Of a stretch of 64,000 nucleotides of DNA, positions 50,713-59,224 are shown in pieces. Under the pieces are notes generated by a model. That model was not told the DNA's origin. It searched no databases and saw only the letters and a list, made by a program, of their open reading frames with translations. Both the position numbers and the translations under genes were made by a program. The DNA lies in NCBI GenBank assembly GCA_964641125.1, contig CAZXMO010000004.1, positions 18,955-82,954 of the forward strand, given 5' to 3'. How positions within the stretch are numbered: the stretch's first letter is position 1; the number at the start of each line of letters is the position of its first letter. The stretch comes from JBKHAJ01 sp964641125 (GTDB taxonomy: Bacteria; Spirochaetota; Spirochaetia; SPDA01; CAZSGZ01).

Positions 50713-52806
50713 ATGTCTGATGTACGAAGAATTCTTAAAGGGACCTTTCTCAAGGACAGGAGCGACCTGTTCGTTGCGGTGGGTGTTATCGTTATCGTTG
50801 GGATGCTCATCGTTCCCCTTCCCACCTTTCTCCTGGATACCCTGATGGCCGTCAACCTGGTCTTAAGCCTTCTTATAATACTCATAGTGCTGTACATAAA
50901 GCGGGCCCTCGAGTTTTCCATCTTTCCCACCATGCTCTTGGTGACTACGGTATTTTCCCTCGCCTTGAACGTGAGCTCTACGAGGCTCATCCTCTCTCAA
51001 GGGTCGGATTTCGACGGAAGGATAGTACGGGCCTTCGGGAGCTTCGTTGTGGGAACCCCGGGGACCGAGGGGCTCGTAATTGGTATTATCATCTTCACCA
51101 TAATCGTTGCGGTGCAGTTCATAGTCATCACCAAGGGCGCGGTCAGGGTCGCCGAGGTAGCAGCCCGTTTTACCTTAGACGCCATGCCGGCCAAGCAGAT
51201 GGCTATCGAAGCGGAATACAACGCGGGGGCCATAACCGAAGAGGAGTCTCAACAGCGGAAGAACGATCTCCAGCGGGAATCGGACTTCTACGGCGCCATG
51301 GACGGTGCCTCGAAGTTCGTCCAGGGAAACGTTATGGTGGGGATCTTGATCACCCTTATCAATATGATAGGGGGAATGATCGTGGGAATGACCATCCACG
51401 GAGAGCCGCTGAACGTAGCCGCGAATACTTATATATCCCTCACCATAGGAGACGGGCTGGTCAGCCAGTTTCCTATGCTTTTAATCAGCACCAGTACCGG
51501 CCTTATCGTAACCCGGGCCATATCGGACGGCACCTTCGGAACCGATGCCACCGAGCAGTTTTCCCGGCAGGGGCGGGTCTACTGGATCGCGGCTGTATTC
51601 CTGCTGGTCCTAAGCTTCCTTCCCGGCTTTCCCTGGTATGTGCTTATCCCCTTGGGCTCCATCCTCGGGTACGCAGGATTCAGGTTGTCCCGAAAGAAGG
51701 CCCTCGAGGAGGAGCGGGCGAAGTTCGCCGAGGCGGCGGAAGGAAAGGCCGAAGCGCCGGCGGAAATCTCGCCTGTGGTCCCCTTGGATCCCATCTCCTT
51801 AGAGCTCGGCTACGGGCTCATCCCCCTGGTGGACAAGGAACAGGGGGCGGAACTCCTGGACAGGATTACACGGATCAGGCGTGAATCGGCCCTGGAGCTC
51901 GGTTTGGTCGTACCGAGGATCCGGATCATCGACAACATGCGCCTCGAGCCCGCGGAGTACTGCTTCAAGATCAAAGGAATAGAGGTCGGCCGGGGCACGC
52001 TCAAGACAGGATACTATCTCGCCATCAATCCCGGCAGCGTCGAGGAGGATATCCCCGGCGAAAAAACCAAGGACCCCGCCTTCGGACTCCCCGCTTTGTG
52101 GATTACCGAGGATAATAGGGAGCGGGCGGAGCACGCCGGATACACCGTTGTGGACGCCCCGTCTATCATCGCCACCCACCTGACCGAGCTCATCAAGCAC
52201 CATGCGGCGGAAATCCTCGGCAGACAGGAAGTCCAGTCGATCCTCGACGCCCTGCGGACCGACTACCCCGCGGTGGTGGACGAGGTCAAGAAACTCCTCG
52301 GAGTCGGGGAGATTCAGAAGGTCCTCCAGGGTCTCCTTCGAGAACAGGTATCAATACGGAACATGGTCGTGATCCTGGAAACCGTCGCGGACTACGCGGG
52401 TATCTCCAAGGATATCGGATTCCTCGTGGAGAAGGCGAGACAGGCTTTGGGCAGACAGATCTGCCTTCAGTATACCGACGATTCCAAGCTCCTCAAGGTA
52501 ATAACGATCAATCCCGAGCTCGAGCAGAAGTTAATCGACTCACGGATGGAGACAGCCTCGGGAGTCGTAGCCGCTCTCGAGCCGAATGTCCACCGGGCGT
52601 GGATCAACGCCCTTACCAACACCCTTAAGAGCGTTCAGGACCAATGGGAGTATCCCGTTATTCTCTGTTCCGAAGCGGCAAGACCCCTGGTCAAGTCGAG
52701 CACCGTCAGGGAAATTCCGGACTTGGTGGTACTCAGCATACCCGAGATCGCAACGGGAATTCAGGTGGAATCATTGGGTGAAATCAAAATAGCTGAGCAA
52801 GGATAA
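50713..52806 (+). CDS. flhA: flagellar type III export protein FlhA
   Basis: A 697-residue export-gate protein. Eight membrane spans occupy the first 330 residues, with the FHIPEP-type loop region (KGAVRVAEVAARFTLDAMPAKQMAIEAEYNAG) near 140-175. The C-terminal cytoplasmic domain forms the nonameric ring that receives export chaperones. Normal length. Translation starts at ATG 50713. The stop overlaps the flhF ATG by one base. Confidence 0.97.
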   Translation: MSDVRRILKGTFLKDRSDLFVAVGVIVIVGMLIVPLPTFLLDTLMAVNLVLSLLIILIVLYIKRALEFSIFPTMLLVTTVFSLALNVSSTRLILSQGSDFDGRIVRAFGSFVVGTPGTEGLVIGIIIFTIIVAVQFIVITKGAVRVAEVAARFTLDAMPAKQMAIEAEYNAGAITEEESQQRKNDLQRESDFYGAMDGASKFVQGNVMVGILITLINMIGGMIVGMTIHGEPLNVAANTYISLTIGDGLVSQFPMLLISTSTGLIVTRAISDGTFGTDATEQFSRQGRVYWIAAVFLLVLSFLPGFPWYVLIPLGSILGYAGFRLSRKKALEEERAKFAEAAEGKAEAPAEISPVVPLDPISLELGYGLIPLVDKEQGAELLDRITRIRRESALELGLVVPRIRIIDNMRLEPAEYCFKIKGIEVGRGTLKTGYYLAINPGSVEEDIPGEKTKDPAFGLPALWITEDNRERAEHAGYTVVDAPSIIATHLTELIKHHAAEILGRQEVQSILDALRTDYPAVVDEVKKLLGVGEIQKVLQGLLREQVSIRNMVVILETVADYAGISKDIGFLVEKARQALGRQICLQYTDDSKLLKVITINPELEQKLIDSRMETASGVVAALEPNVHRAWINALTNTLKSVQDQWEYPVILCSEAARPLVKSSTVREIPDLVVLSIPEIATGIQVESLGEIKIAEQG

Positions 52807-54002
52807 TGAATATGCAGTATTTTACCGAGCAAGCGGAATCCCATAAAGAAGCAATCGAAAAGATCCGCATAAAGTATGGGGAAAACGCCCGAATATTGAA
52901 GCACAAGAGCGTCAAGCTCGGCGGCTTTCTCGGTCTATTCTCAAAGGAGGGTATTGAAGTGTCGGGATTTGTAAGCGAATCTCCGGTCAAGAAGAGCACC
53001 TACAATCTGGAGGAGGAGAAGCGAAAGATCTTGGATAACCTTCGAGGGGATACCAAGACTCTCCAGACTCTCCTCGATGAGGTCCGGGAAATAAAGGCAC
53101 ATTTCAACGAACAGCCCTCCCGGGAGCCGGAAGAGACCCTTCACCCTACCTTGAAGAAGGTGGAGAAACACCTCGAGAAAAACGACTTCTCCCCTTCCTT
53201 TGTGGCGAAATATTTAAGCCGATGCCGCCGAACCTTTTCCATGGACGAGCTCGATGATTATGAGCTGGTAGCCCGATCGGTGGCCCAGTGGATAGGCGAA
53301 TCCGTTCCCCTCTTCGAGGACACCTGGTTCCGGAACAAGCCCACGGTATGCATCCTGGTGGGTCCGACCGGCGTGGGGAAGACCACTACCCTGGCTAAGC
53401 TCGCCGCGACCTACGGGCTCGAGACCTCCGCGGGCAGGAAGCCTGTGAGTGTCAGGCTTTTTACCGCCGATAACTATCGAATCGGGGCCAAGAATCAGCT
53501 CGAAACCTACGGCGACATTATGGGTATTCCGGTTGCATCGGTGCAGACCACCGAGGAATTCAAGAAGAAGATGGCCATCTACCGGGATGCCGATCTTATC
53601 CTGGTGGACACGACCGGGAAGAGTCCCCGGAACTATAAGGGTTTAGCCGAGATGCGTGAGATCTTGGACGGCTGCGGTCCCGACGCGGAGGTCCATCTCG
53701 CCCTGAGCGCCACCACCAAGAGCTCGGATATCGAAGATATCATGCAGCAGTTCGAACCTTTCGATTACAAATCGGTCATATTGACCAAGTTGGACGAAAC
53801 GACGCACATCGGGAACGTATTGAGCGTACTCATCGGAAAGGGAAAGCCCATTTCCTTCGTCACCTTCGGTCAGGGGGTTCCCTTGGATATAGAGAGGGCA
53901 TCGGTCGAGCGGATTTTCAAGCACTTGGAGGGATTTTCCGCTCTCTACGATCCGGATGCCGTAACGGATGGAGAAAAATCTTTGGAGAGGGAAAATGGCT
54001 GA
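52806..54002 (+). CDS. flhF: flagellar placement GTPase FlhF
   Basis: A 398-residue SRP-type GTPase. The N-terminal basic region (about 1-60) and a charged linker precede the NG domain, with the P-loop GPTGVGKTTTLAKLAA (Lys192), TADNYRIGAKNQLETY, VDTTGKSP and TKLDETTHIGN. FlhF sets where flagella are built; in spirochaetes it is needed for subpolar placement. It acts with FlhG, whose gene overlaps its end by eight bases. Confidence 0.96.
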   Translation: MNMQYFTEQAESHKEAIEKIRIKYGENARILKHKSVKLGGFLGLFSKEGIEVSGFVSESPVKKSTYNLEEEKRKILDNLRGDTKTLQTLLDEVREIKAHFNEQPSREPEETLHPTLKKVEKHLEKNDFSPSFVAKYLSRCRRTFSMDELDDYELVARSVAQWIGESVPLFEDTWFRNKPTVCILVGPTGVGKTTTLAKLAATYGLETSAGRKPVSVRLFTADNYRIGAKNQLETYGDIMGIPVASVQTTEEFKKKMAIYRDADLILVDTTGKSPRNYKGLAEMREILDGCGPDAEVHLALSATTKSSDIEDIMQQFEPFDYKSVILTKLDETTHIGNVLSVLIGKGKPISFVTFGQGVPLDIERASVERIFKHLEGFSALYDPDAVTDGEKSLERENG

Positions 54003-54867
54003 TCAGGCTGAAAAACTTCGAGAGATGGTGCAAACCAAGAACGGTAATTCCGGGAACGGCTCTAAAAAGACCCGGATCATCGCGATTTCCAGCGGTAAGG
54101 GCGGGGTGGGTAAGACCAATATTTCCATAAATATGGCATTAGCATACGCCCAGCTGGGGAAGAAGGTAATCGTCATGGACGCGGATCTAGGGCTTGCCAA
54201 CGTCAACGTGGTTTTAGGGGTTATTCCCAAGTACAATCTGTATCATCTGATTCGGAAACAGAAGACGATGCGGGACATCATTCTCGATACCAATTACGGC
54301 ATCCAGATCGTTGCCGGAGCCTCGGGATTTTCGAAGATAGCGAACCTCTCCGAGGAAGAGCGTACAAACTTCATAACCGAGCTTTCCGAGCTCAGTACCG
54401 CCGATATAATTATAATAGATACCGGGGCCGGGGTTTCGGGTAATGTGTTGAGTTTCATAGCCGCGGCGGACGATGCGCTGATAGTCACCACCCCGGAGCC
54501 GACGGCCATTACCGATGCCTACGGTATTATCAAGATCATCGCCACTGAAATCAACAATCTCGGGATGGGGCTCAAGCTGATAGTCAATCGGGTAAAGAGT
54601 GTTACCGAGGGTAAAAAGGTAGCCACCCGGGTGATAAATATCGCGAGCCAGTTCCTGAATCTCAAGGTCGATTACTTGGGATGCGTCTACGAAGACCAAT
54701 CGGTGCAGACCGCGGTGATCAAACAGAAGCCGTTTCTCGTCTCCGACCCCAAGGGAAAGGCGGCGATCTGCGTCAAACACCTGGTAAGCAGGCTCGAGAA
54801 TGTCGATTTCAAGGAGGGAGGAGGAGTCGGACGCTTTCTCAAGAAGCTCGTAAGAAGGTCCGGGTAA
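53995..54867 (+). CDS. flhG: flagellar number regulator FlhG (YlxH)
   Basis: A 290-residue MinD/ParA-type ATPase. The start MADQAEKLREMVQ is the segment known to activate FlhF; the deviant Walker A SSGKGGVGKTN (Lys35 and Lys40), VMDADLGLANVNV and IIIDTGAGVSGNVL follow. The C-terminus has a basic membrane-targeting-like tail (FLKKLVRRSG). I use ATG 53995, which follows GGAGAGGGAA and gives the canonical start; the frame is open 27 bases further back. It overlaps flhF. Confidence 0.95.
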   Translation: MADQAEKLREMVQTKNGNSGNGSKKTRIIAISSGKGGVGKTNISINMALAYAQLGKKVIVMDADLGLANVNVVLGVIPKYNLYHLIRKQKTMRDIILDTNYGIQIVAGASGFSKIANLSEEERTNFITELSELSTADIIIIDTGAGVSGNVLSFIAAADDALIVTTPEPTAITDAYGIIKIIATEINNLGMGLKLIVNRVKSVTEGKKVATRVINIASQFLNLKVDYLGCVYEDQSVQTAVIKQKPFLVSDPKGKAAICVKHLVSRLENVDFKEGGGVGRFLKKLVRRSG

Positions 54868-54880
54868 CGTGACAGGTAAC

Positions 54881-54909
54881 TTGACGGGAGTGGACAATTC
54901 ACATAATCT
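54881..54909 (+). promoter_or_regulatory. possible promoter after flhG
   Basis: TTGACG (54881-54886), 17 bases and TAATCT (54904-54909). The -35 is good and the -10 poor. It lies in the 70-base gap before the acidic membrane protein and fliA. Confidence 0.3.
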
Positions 54910-54937
54910 GTAGGTATAGGAGGGGAATAGGTACCGC

Positions 54938-55585
54938 GTGCAGACTAATTGGAAAGTAATTGCAGTTTTTGGGGGGATTGGATTTGTAATCTCCCTGCTC
55001 GCCGGTGTTATAGGCGGCGTCGCATTCGGAACTATTCTCTGGAGAGGTATCCTGGGGGCGGCCGGGTTCGGCGCCCTCGGCTTCGGAATTTCCTACCTCA
55101 TCGATAAATATCTGCCCGAATTGACCGGTGCCGAAGGGGAACCCGAGCTCGGGTCCGAAGGTGTGGATATCGTCATCGAGGACGAAGAGATGCCGCCTCG
55201 AACGGCGCGGGAGGATTTCGGTGAAGGTGAAGAGGAATCGGAGGAAGGGGCCGGCTTTGTCGAAGAGGTCGAGGAAACCGTAGGAGAAGACGAGAGTACC
55301 GGGGAACCTTCGGAAGACGATTTCTCGGAAGAGTCATCGGAAGAGTCACCTGAGTTCATTCCGACCGATATTACCTCCGATATCGACACTCTTCCCGATA
55401 TAGGTGAGCTCGCGGGCTCCTTCGAGGGAGGGGAGGGCTCGGATATACAGGACTACGACGACGGGAGCACCGGCGAAAGCGCCGGCGGAAGGAGCGGACG
55501 TTCGAGTACGGTGGATTTATTGGGGGAGGAAAAAGACCCCCGGGAGATTGCCAAAGCTGTGCAGACAATACTGAAAAAGGAATGA
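54938..55585 (+). CDS. membrane protein with long acidic tail, unknown
   Basis: A 215-residue protein I do not recognise by family. Two membrane segments, about residues 6-28 and 30-55, rich in Gly and Ala, are followed by a very acidic cytoplasmic tail of about 140 residues with many Glu, Asp and Ser. The last 25 residues (STVDLLGEEKDPREIAKAVQTILKKE) look conserved and helical. It starts at GTG 54938, with AGGAGGGG rather far upstream. It lies between flhG and fliA, a place where treponemes also have uncharacterised genes, so a link to motility is plausible. Confidence 0.7.
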   Translation: MQTNWKVIAVFGGIGFVISLLAGVIGGVAFGTILWRGILGAAGFGALGFGISYLIDKYLPELTGAEGEPELGSEGVDIVIEDEEMPPRTAREDFGEGEEESEEGAGFVEEVEETVGEDESTGEPSEDDFSEESSEESPEFIPTDITSDIDTLPDIGELAGSFEGGEGSDIQDYDDGSTGESAGGRSGRSSTVDLLGEEKDPREIAKAVQTILKKE

Positions 55586-55588
55586 TGA

Positions 55589-56377
55589 ATGGGCAATAAG
55601 CTTTTGGAAGAAAAGACTGAAGAAGAGCTTTGGAAGGAATATAAGAAGACGAAGGACCCGCAGATACGGGACGCCTTTGTCAAACAGTATGCCCCCCTCG
55701 TCAAGTACGTTGCCGGGAAGGTGGCTATCGGGATGCCTCACAACGTCGAATTCGACGATCTCGTCGGCTTCGGGGTTTTCGGTCTCTTCGACGCCATCGA
55801 GAAGTTCGATCCGGACAAGCATGTCAAATTCAAAACCTACGCGGTAACCCGGATTCGGGGCGCCATATTCGATGAGCTTCGCTCCATAGATTGGGTACCC
55901 CGGAGTGTCCGGCAGAAGGCAAGGGAAATCGAGGATACAATTCATCGTTTGGAAGCCTCCTTAGGAAGATCAGTCTCCGATGAGGAGATTGCCAAGGAGC
56001 TTAACATGAATATGGATGAATTCCAGAAGGTTATGCTCAAAGTAAGCGGAACCTCCATGCTCAGCCTCAACGATGTCTGGTACAACAACGATGAAAACGA
56101 CAAGATTTCCATAGTCGATAGTATCGAATCCCCTTCAAGTATGAACCCCGATACAATCGTGGAGAAAGAGGAGATCAAACGGGTAATCGTGGAGGCTATC
56201 AACGAGCTTCCCGACAAAGAGAAGAAAGTCCTAGTCCTCTACTATTACGAAGATTTGACCCTCAAAGAAATCGGACAGGTCTTAGAGGTGACCGAGTCGA
56301 GAATTTCACAGCTCCACACCAAGGCTATTATGCGGCTGAGGGCAAAGCTGACCAATATCAAAAAGGGGATATTTTAA
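55589..56377 (+). CDS. fliA: flagellar sigma factor FliA/WhiG (sigma-28)
   Basis: A 262-residue sigma-70-group factor of the FliA/WhiG/SigD branch. Region 2 has NVEFDDLVGFGVFGLFDAIEKFDPDKHVKFKTYAVTRIRGAIFDELR, including the -10 recognition helix; region 3 follows (VRQKAREIEDTIHRLEA). Region 4 ends with LTLKEIGQVLEVTESRISQLHTKAI, the -35 recognition helix. It should direct late flagellar and chemotaxis genes. Start ATG 55589 is three bases after the previous stop. The sigma-28-like site before flgB suggests feedback. Confidence 0.95.
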   Translation: MGNKLLEEKTEEELWKEYKKTKDPQIRDAFVKQYAPLVKYVAGKVAIGMPHNVEFDDLVGFGVFGLFDAIEKFDPDKHVKFKTYAVTRIRGAIFDELRSIDWVPRSVRQKAREIEDTIHRLEASLGRSVSDEEIAKELNMNMDEFQKVMLKVSGTSMLSLNDVWYNNDENDKISIVDSIESPSSMNPDTIVEKEEIKRVIVEAINELPDKEKKVLVLYYYEDLTLKEIGQVLEVTESRISQLHTKAIMRLRAKLTNIKKGIF

Positions 56378-56386
56378 GGAGCGGAT

Positions 56387-58336
56387 ATGCCCGATATAGC
56401 GCAGCTGCGCGACTTTATGAAAACTCAGCTCGAGATAGACCGGAGCCAAAAACGAATTCCCGTTTCCGCGCCGACTTTGGAGGAAGCTCTCAAGCAAGCC
56501 TCCATCGAGCTCGGAGCTCCGGTCAAGCAGCTCGAGTACGAGGTAGAGGATACGGGAAGCGCCGGGGCTTTCGGCCTCGGACGGCGGGACTGCAGGATTA
56601 CCGTTTGGAAAGCGGTCTCCGAGGAGGCCTTCGTGGAATTCGGCGAAGATTTCGGAGAGTTCGGTTTGGGAGAGGAGTTCGAGGACATCGCCAAGGATGT
56701 CGACGGCGAAGCATTGGTACGTCTGGCTCCCGAGGGAGTCCTGTTGAAGGCTACCCGGCCGGAAGGAAAGGGGCGGCCCGCGACGGTGAAGCAGGCCATG
56801 GCCCGGCTCAAGGACCGGGGGGCCCGGGACATAGACGAGGGGCTGGTCAAAAATGTAGTCAAGCAGGCCGACGGTGAGTACATCAAGGTCGGCGGTTTCG
56901 ATTATAATCCTTCGAACGACGCATCCATGACGGTGGATATCGTAGATTTCGAAATGCAGGCAAACGCGGCCATTCAGCCTCCGGGTCCCGGAGGCACGGA
57001 CGTATCCGCGGAAATGATTATAAACTCTCTCAAGAACAACGGCGTTATTCACGGGATCAAAGAAGATGTAATAGAGGACCTGGTGGACCACCCAAGGTAC
57101 AATACTCCTGTCCCCGTCGCCGAGGGAACGAGACCGGTCAACGGCGCCGACGCAAAAATTATTTACAACTTCGAGACCGATACCAGCAAGGTCAGCATCA
57201 AAGTCACCGACGGCAAGGTCGATTACAAGGAGCTCAATCGGATCGAAAACGTGGTGGAGGGACAGGTTCTCGCAAAGAAGGTCCCCCGCGAAGAGGGAAC
57301 CGACGGACGTACCGTTACCGGGAAGGTGCTTCCCGCTAAACCGGGAGCCGATGTGGAGCTCGGGGTCGGGAAGAACGTCCGACTGTCGGACGACGGCCTT
57401 GCCTTGATTGCCGATACCAACGGGCAAGTTCTTTTAGTAAACAATAAAGTCAACGTCGAACCGGTCTACATCGTTCAAGGCGACGTCAACATGAAGGTCG
57501 GGAACATCCTGCACCTCGGTTCCGTCGTGGTCAAGGGTAATGTGGAGGACGGCTTCAAAGTTAAGGCCTCGGGTAATATCGAGATATACGGAACGGTAGG
57601 AAAATGCGAGCTCGACGCCGAGGGAAATATCATCGTTCATCAAGGAATTACCGGAAAATCGGGGGGCCACATCACCTGCGGAAAATCGCTGTGGTCTAAG
57701 TTCATCGAGAACGCTATTGTCGAGGTTCGGGAAAACTGCGTTGTCTCCGACGGTATTATCAACTCTCATGTCGATTCGAACAAGCGGATCGTCTGCATGA
57801 GCCAGGGCAAGAGGGCCAAGGTCGTAGGCGGCAAGCTCCGGGCCGCGGAAGAGATCATAGCCGAGACCTTCGGCTCCGTCGCCGGATCCGAGACTATCCT
57901 CGAGGTGGGATACGATCCCAAGAGTAAGGCCCGCCTCGCCGAGCTAGAGACTGAGAAAACGGAGATCGAAAAGTCCCTCGAAGAGGTCAACCTGAACGTA
58001 CATACCTTGGCAAAGCAGAAAAAGACCAGGAAGAAGCTTCCCGAGGAGAAGGAGAAGTACCTGAGAGAACAGGTGGCACAGAAGAAGGATTTGGAAGAGC
58101 AGATCGAAACCTTGAACGGGGAGATTGCCGAAATACAAGAATATCTCTCGTCTCTGAAGTTCAAAGGGAAGGTCAGCGCGGCCAAGCGGGTCTTCCCCGG
58201 TGTCAAGATAAATATCAAGGAAGCGAACCTGAACGTACGCAGCGAATTCAAGGCGGTCACCTTTGTCAACGAAGCGGGCAACATCAAGGTGGTCAAGTAC
58301 GAGGAACCGGAGGAGGATTTTACGAGGAAGAACTGA
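56387..58336 (+). CDS. FapA family protein (DUF342) with Jag-N-like domain
   Basis: A 649-residue cytoplasmic protein. Residues about 28-70 (LEEALKQASIELGAPVKQLEYEV, then GRRDCRITVW) resemble the Jag N-terminal domain. The central DUF342 part, about 200-490, is a beta-helix with repeats such as VVVKGNVEDGFKVKASGNIEIYGTVGKCELDAEGNIIVHQGI. A coiled coil lies at about 515-590. FapA/DUF342 proteins act in polar placement and surface regulation in some bacteria; the exact role is open. Genes of this type often follow fliA in spirochaetes and firmicutes. GGAGCGG precedes the ATG. Confidence 0.85.
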   Translation: MPDIAQLRDFMKTQLEIDRSQKRIPVSAPTLEEALKQASIELGAPVKQLEYEVEDTGSAGAFGLGRRDCRITVWKAVSEEAFVEFGEDFGEFGLGEEFEDIAKDVDGEALVRLAPEGVLLKATRPEGKGRPATVKQAMARLKDRGARDIDEGLVKNVVKQADGEYIKVGGFDYNPSNDASMTVDIVDFEMQANAAIQPPGPGGTDVSAEMIINSLKNNGVIHGIKEDVIEDLVDHPRYNTPVPVAEGTRPVNGADAKIIYNFETDTSKVSIKVTDGKVDYKELNRIENVVEGQVLAKKVPREEGTDGRTVTGKVLPAKPGADVELGVGKNVRLSDDGLALIADTNGQVLLVNNKVNVEPVYIVQGDVNMKVGNILHLGSVVVKGNVEDGFKVKASGNIEIYGTVGKCELDAEGNIIVHQGITGKSGGHITCGKSLWSKFIENAIVEVRENCVVSDGIINSHVDSNKRIVCMSQGKRAKVVGGKLRAAEEIIAETFGSVAGSETILEVGYDPKSKARLAELETEKTEIEKSLEEVNLNVHTLAKQKKTRKKLPEEKEKYLREQVAQKKDLEEQIETLNGEIAEIQEYLSSLKFKGKVSAAKRVFPGVKINIKEANLNVRSEFKAVTFVNEAGNIKVVKYEEPEEDFTRKN

Positions 58337-58662
58337 TGCCTATACAACCCATCGACCTTCAAAATATGTTCTTAAGACTCAATCAGATATCAAAGGATCA
58401 GGCGGTACAGAAAGAGGCCGCGGTTCAGCAGCAGGCGATCCAGAACAGCGAGTTCGTTAAAGAGACGCAGCACCAGGACCACAGCGTAAATCAACCCGAC
58501 GAGGTATCCGAGGGCCCCGAAAAGAGTGACGAGGAAGGCCGGGGAGCGGGAAATCGGGAGGAGAAGGAGAAACGGAAAAAGAAGCGGAACGAGAAGGGAA
58601 CCGAGGAACCGGATATCTTCAAAGACCCGGAATTAGGGCACAACGTGGACATATCCGGGTAG
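58336..58662 (+). CDS. conserved small hydrophilic protein
   Basis: A 108-residue protein, not recognised. The first 40 residues form a Gln-rich helix (LQNMFLRLNQISKDQAV and following); the middle is charged and likely unordered, with a Lys/Arg/Glu stretch; the C-terminus ends in ELGHNVDISG. There is no signal or membrane span. The ATG overlaps the FapA-family stop codon by one base, and another small gene follows four bases later. Small genes at this place in other spirochaetes are also of unknown function. Confidence 0.65.
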   Translation: MPIQPIDLQNMFLRLNQISKDQAVQKEAAVQQQAIQNSEFVKETQHQDHSVNQPDEVSEGPEKSDEEGRGAGNREEKEKRKKKRNEKGTEEPDIFKDPELGHNVDISG

Positions 58663-58666
58663 CGGC

Positions 58667-59224
58667 GTGCAGGGGATTATCATCTTCGCCGCGGTCAATG
58701 CGGCCTTTCTCATCTTTATCTTCTTTTTCTTCAAGGCCAGGATCGACACCAGGCTTAGATCGAACGAGACTCTGAGAGTCGTTAGAGAGGAGATAAACGA
58801 GCTCATCGTCGAGCTAAATGGGACTACCAACCGGAACGTGGAGATCATCGAAGAGCGTATCGAGCGCCTTAAAGAGATTACCCAGCGTGCCGATAAACGA
58901 ATTGGGCTCCTTACCAAAGAGATCGGGAAAAAGGAAAAAGAAGCCGAGGTTTACACCAGTCTCAAGCCGAAGACGGGACTTCCCCCGGGCGGAGACGCCG
59001 GCGGACCGGGCGACGCCGAACCACGGGGCGGCGAAAACAGCCTAAAGGATGTCGAGCAGAAAGGCTCCGGCATGGGGACCGAGCGGATTCCTTCGCGGGA
59101 AAGGGTTATAGCCCTCTACAACAACGGAATCTCTCCCGACATCATTTGCAAGGAGCTGAACATCACCTTAGCGGAAGTGGAGCTTATTATTTCTTTGAAC
59201 CGAAACAGGGGGGCTGTCGGGTGA
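58667..59224 (+). CDS. membrane-anchored coiled-coil protein (DUF6115-like)
   Basis: A 185-residue protein with one N-terminal span (about 2-22), a coiled coil (about 30-95), a Gly/Pro-rich linker and a C-terminal helix-turn-helix-like end (SRERVIALYNNGISPDIICKELNITLAEVELIISL). This architecture recalls DUF6115 proteins near flagellar and FapA genes in firmicutes. The C-terminal part resembles sigma-4/resolvase-type helices but a membrane anchor makes DNA binding uncertain. It starts at GTG 58667, and its stop overlaps the Hsp70 GTG by four bases. Confidence 0.65.
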   Translation: MQGIIIFAAVNAAFLIFIFFFFKARIDTRLRSNETLRVVREEINELIVELNGTTNRNVEIIEERIERLKEITQRADKRIGLLTKEIGKKEKEAEVYTSLKPKTGLPPGGDAGGPGDAEPRGGENSLKDVEQKGSGMGTERIPSRERVIALYNNGISPDIICKELNITLAEVELIISLNRNRGAVG

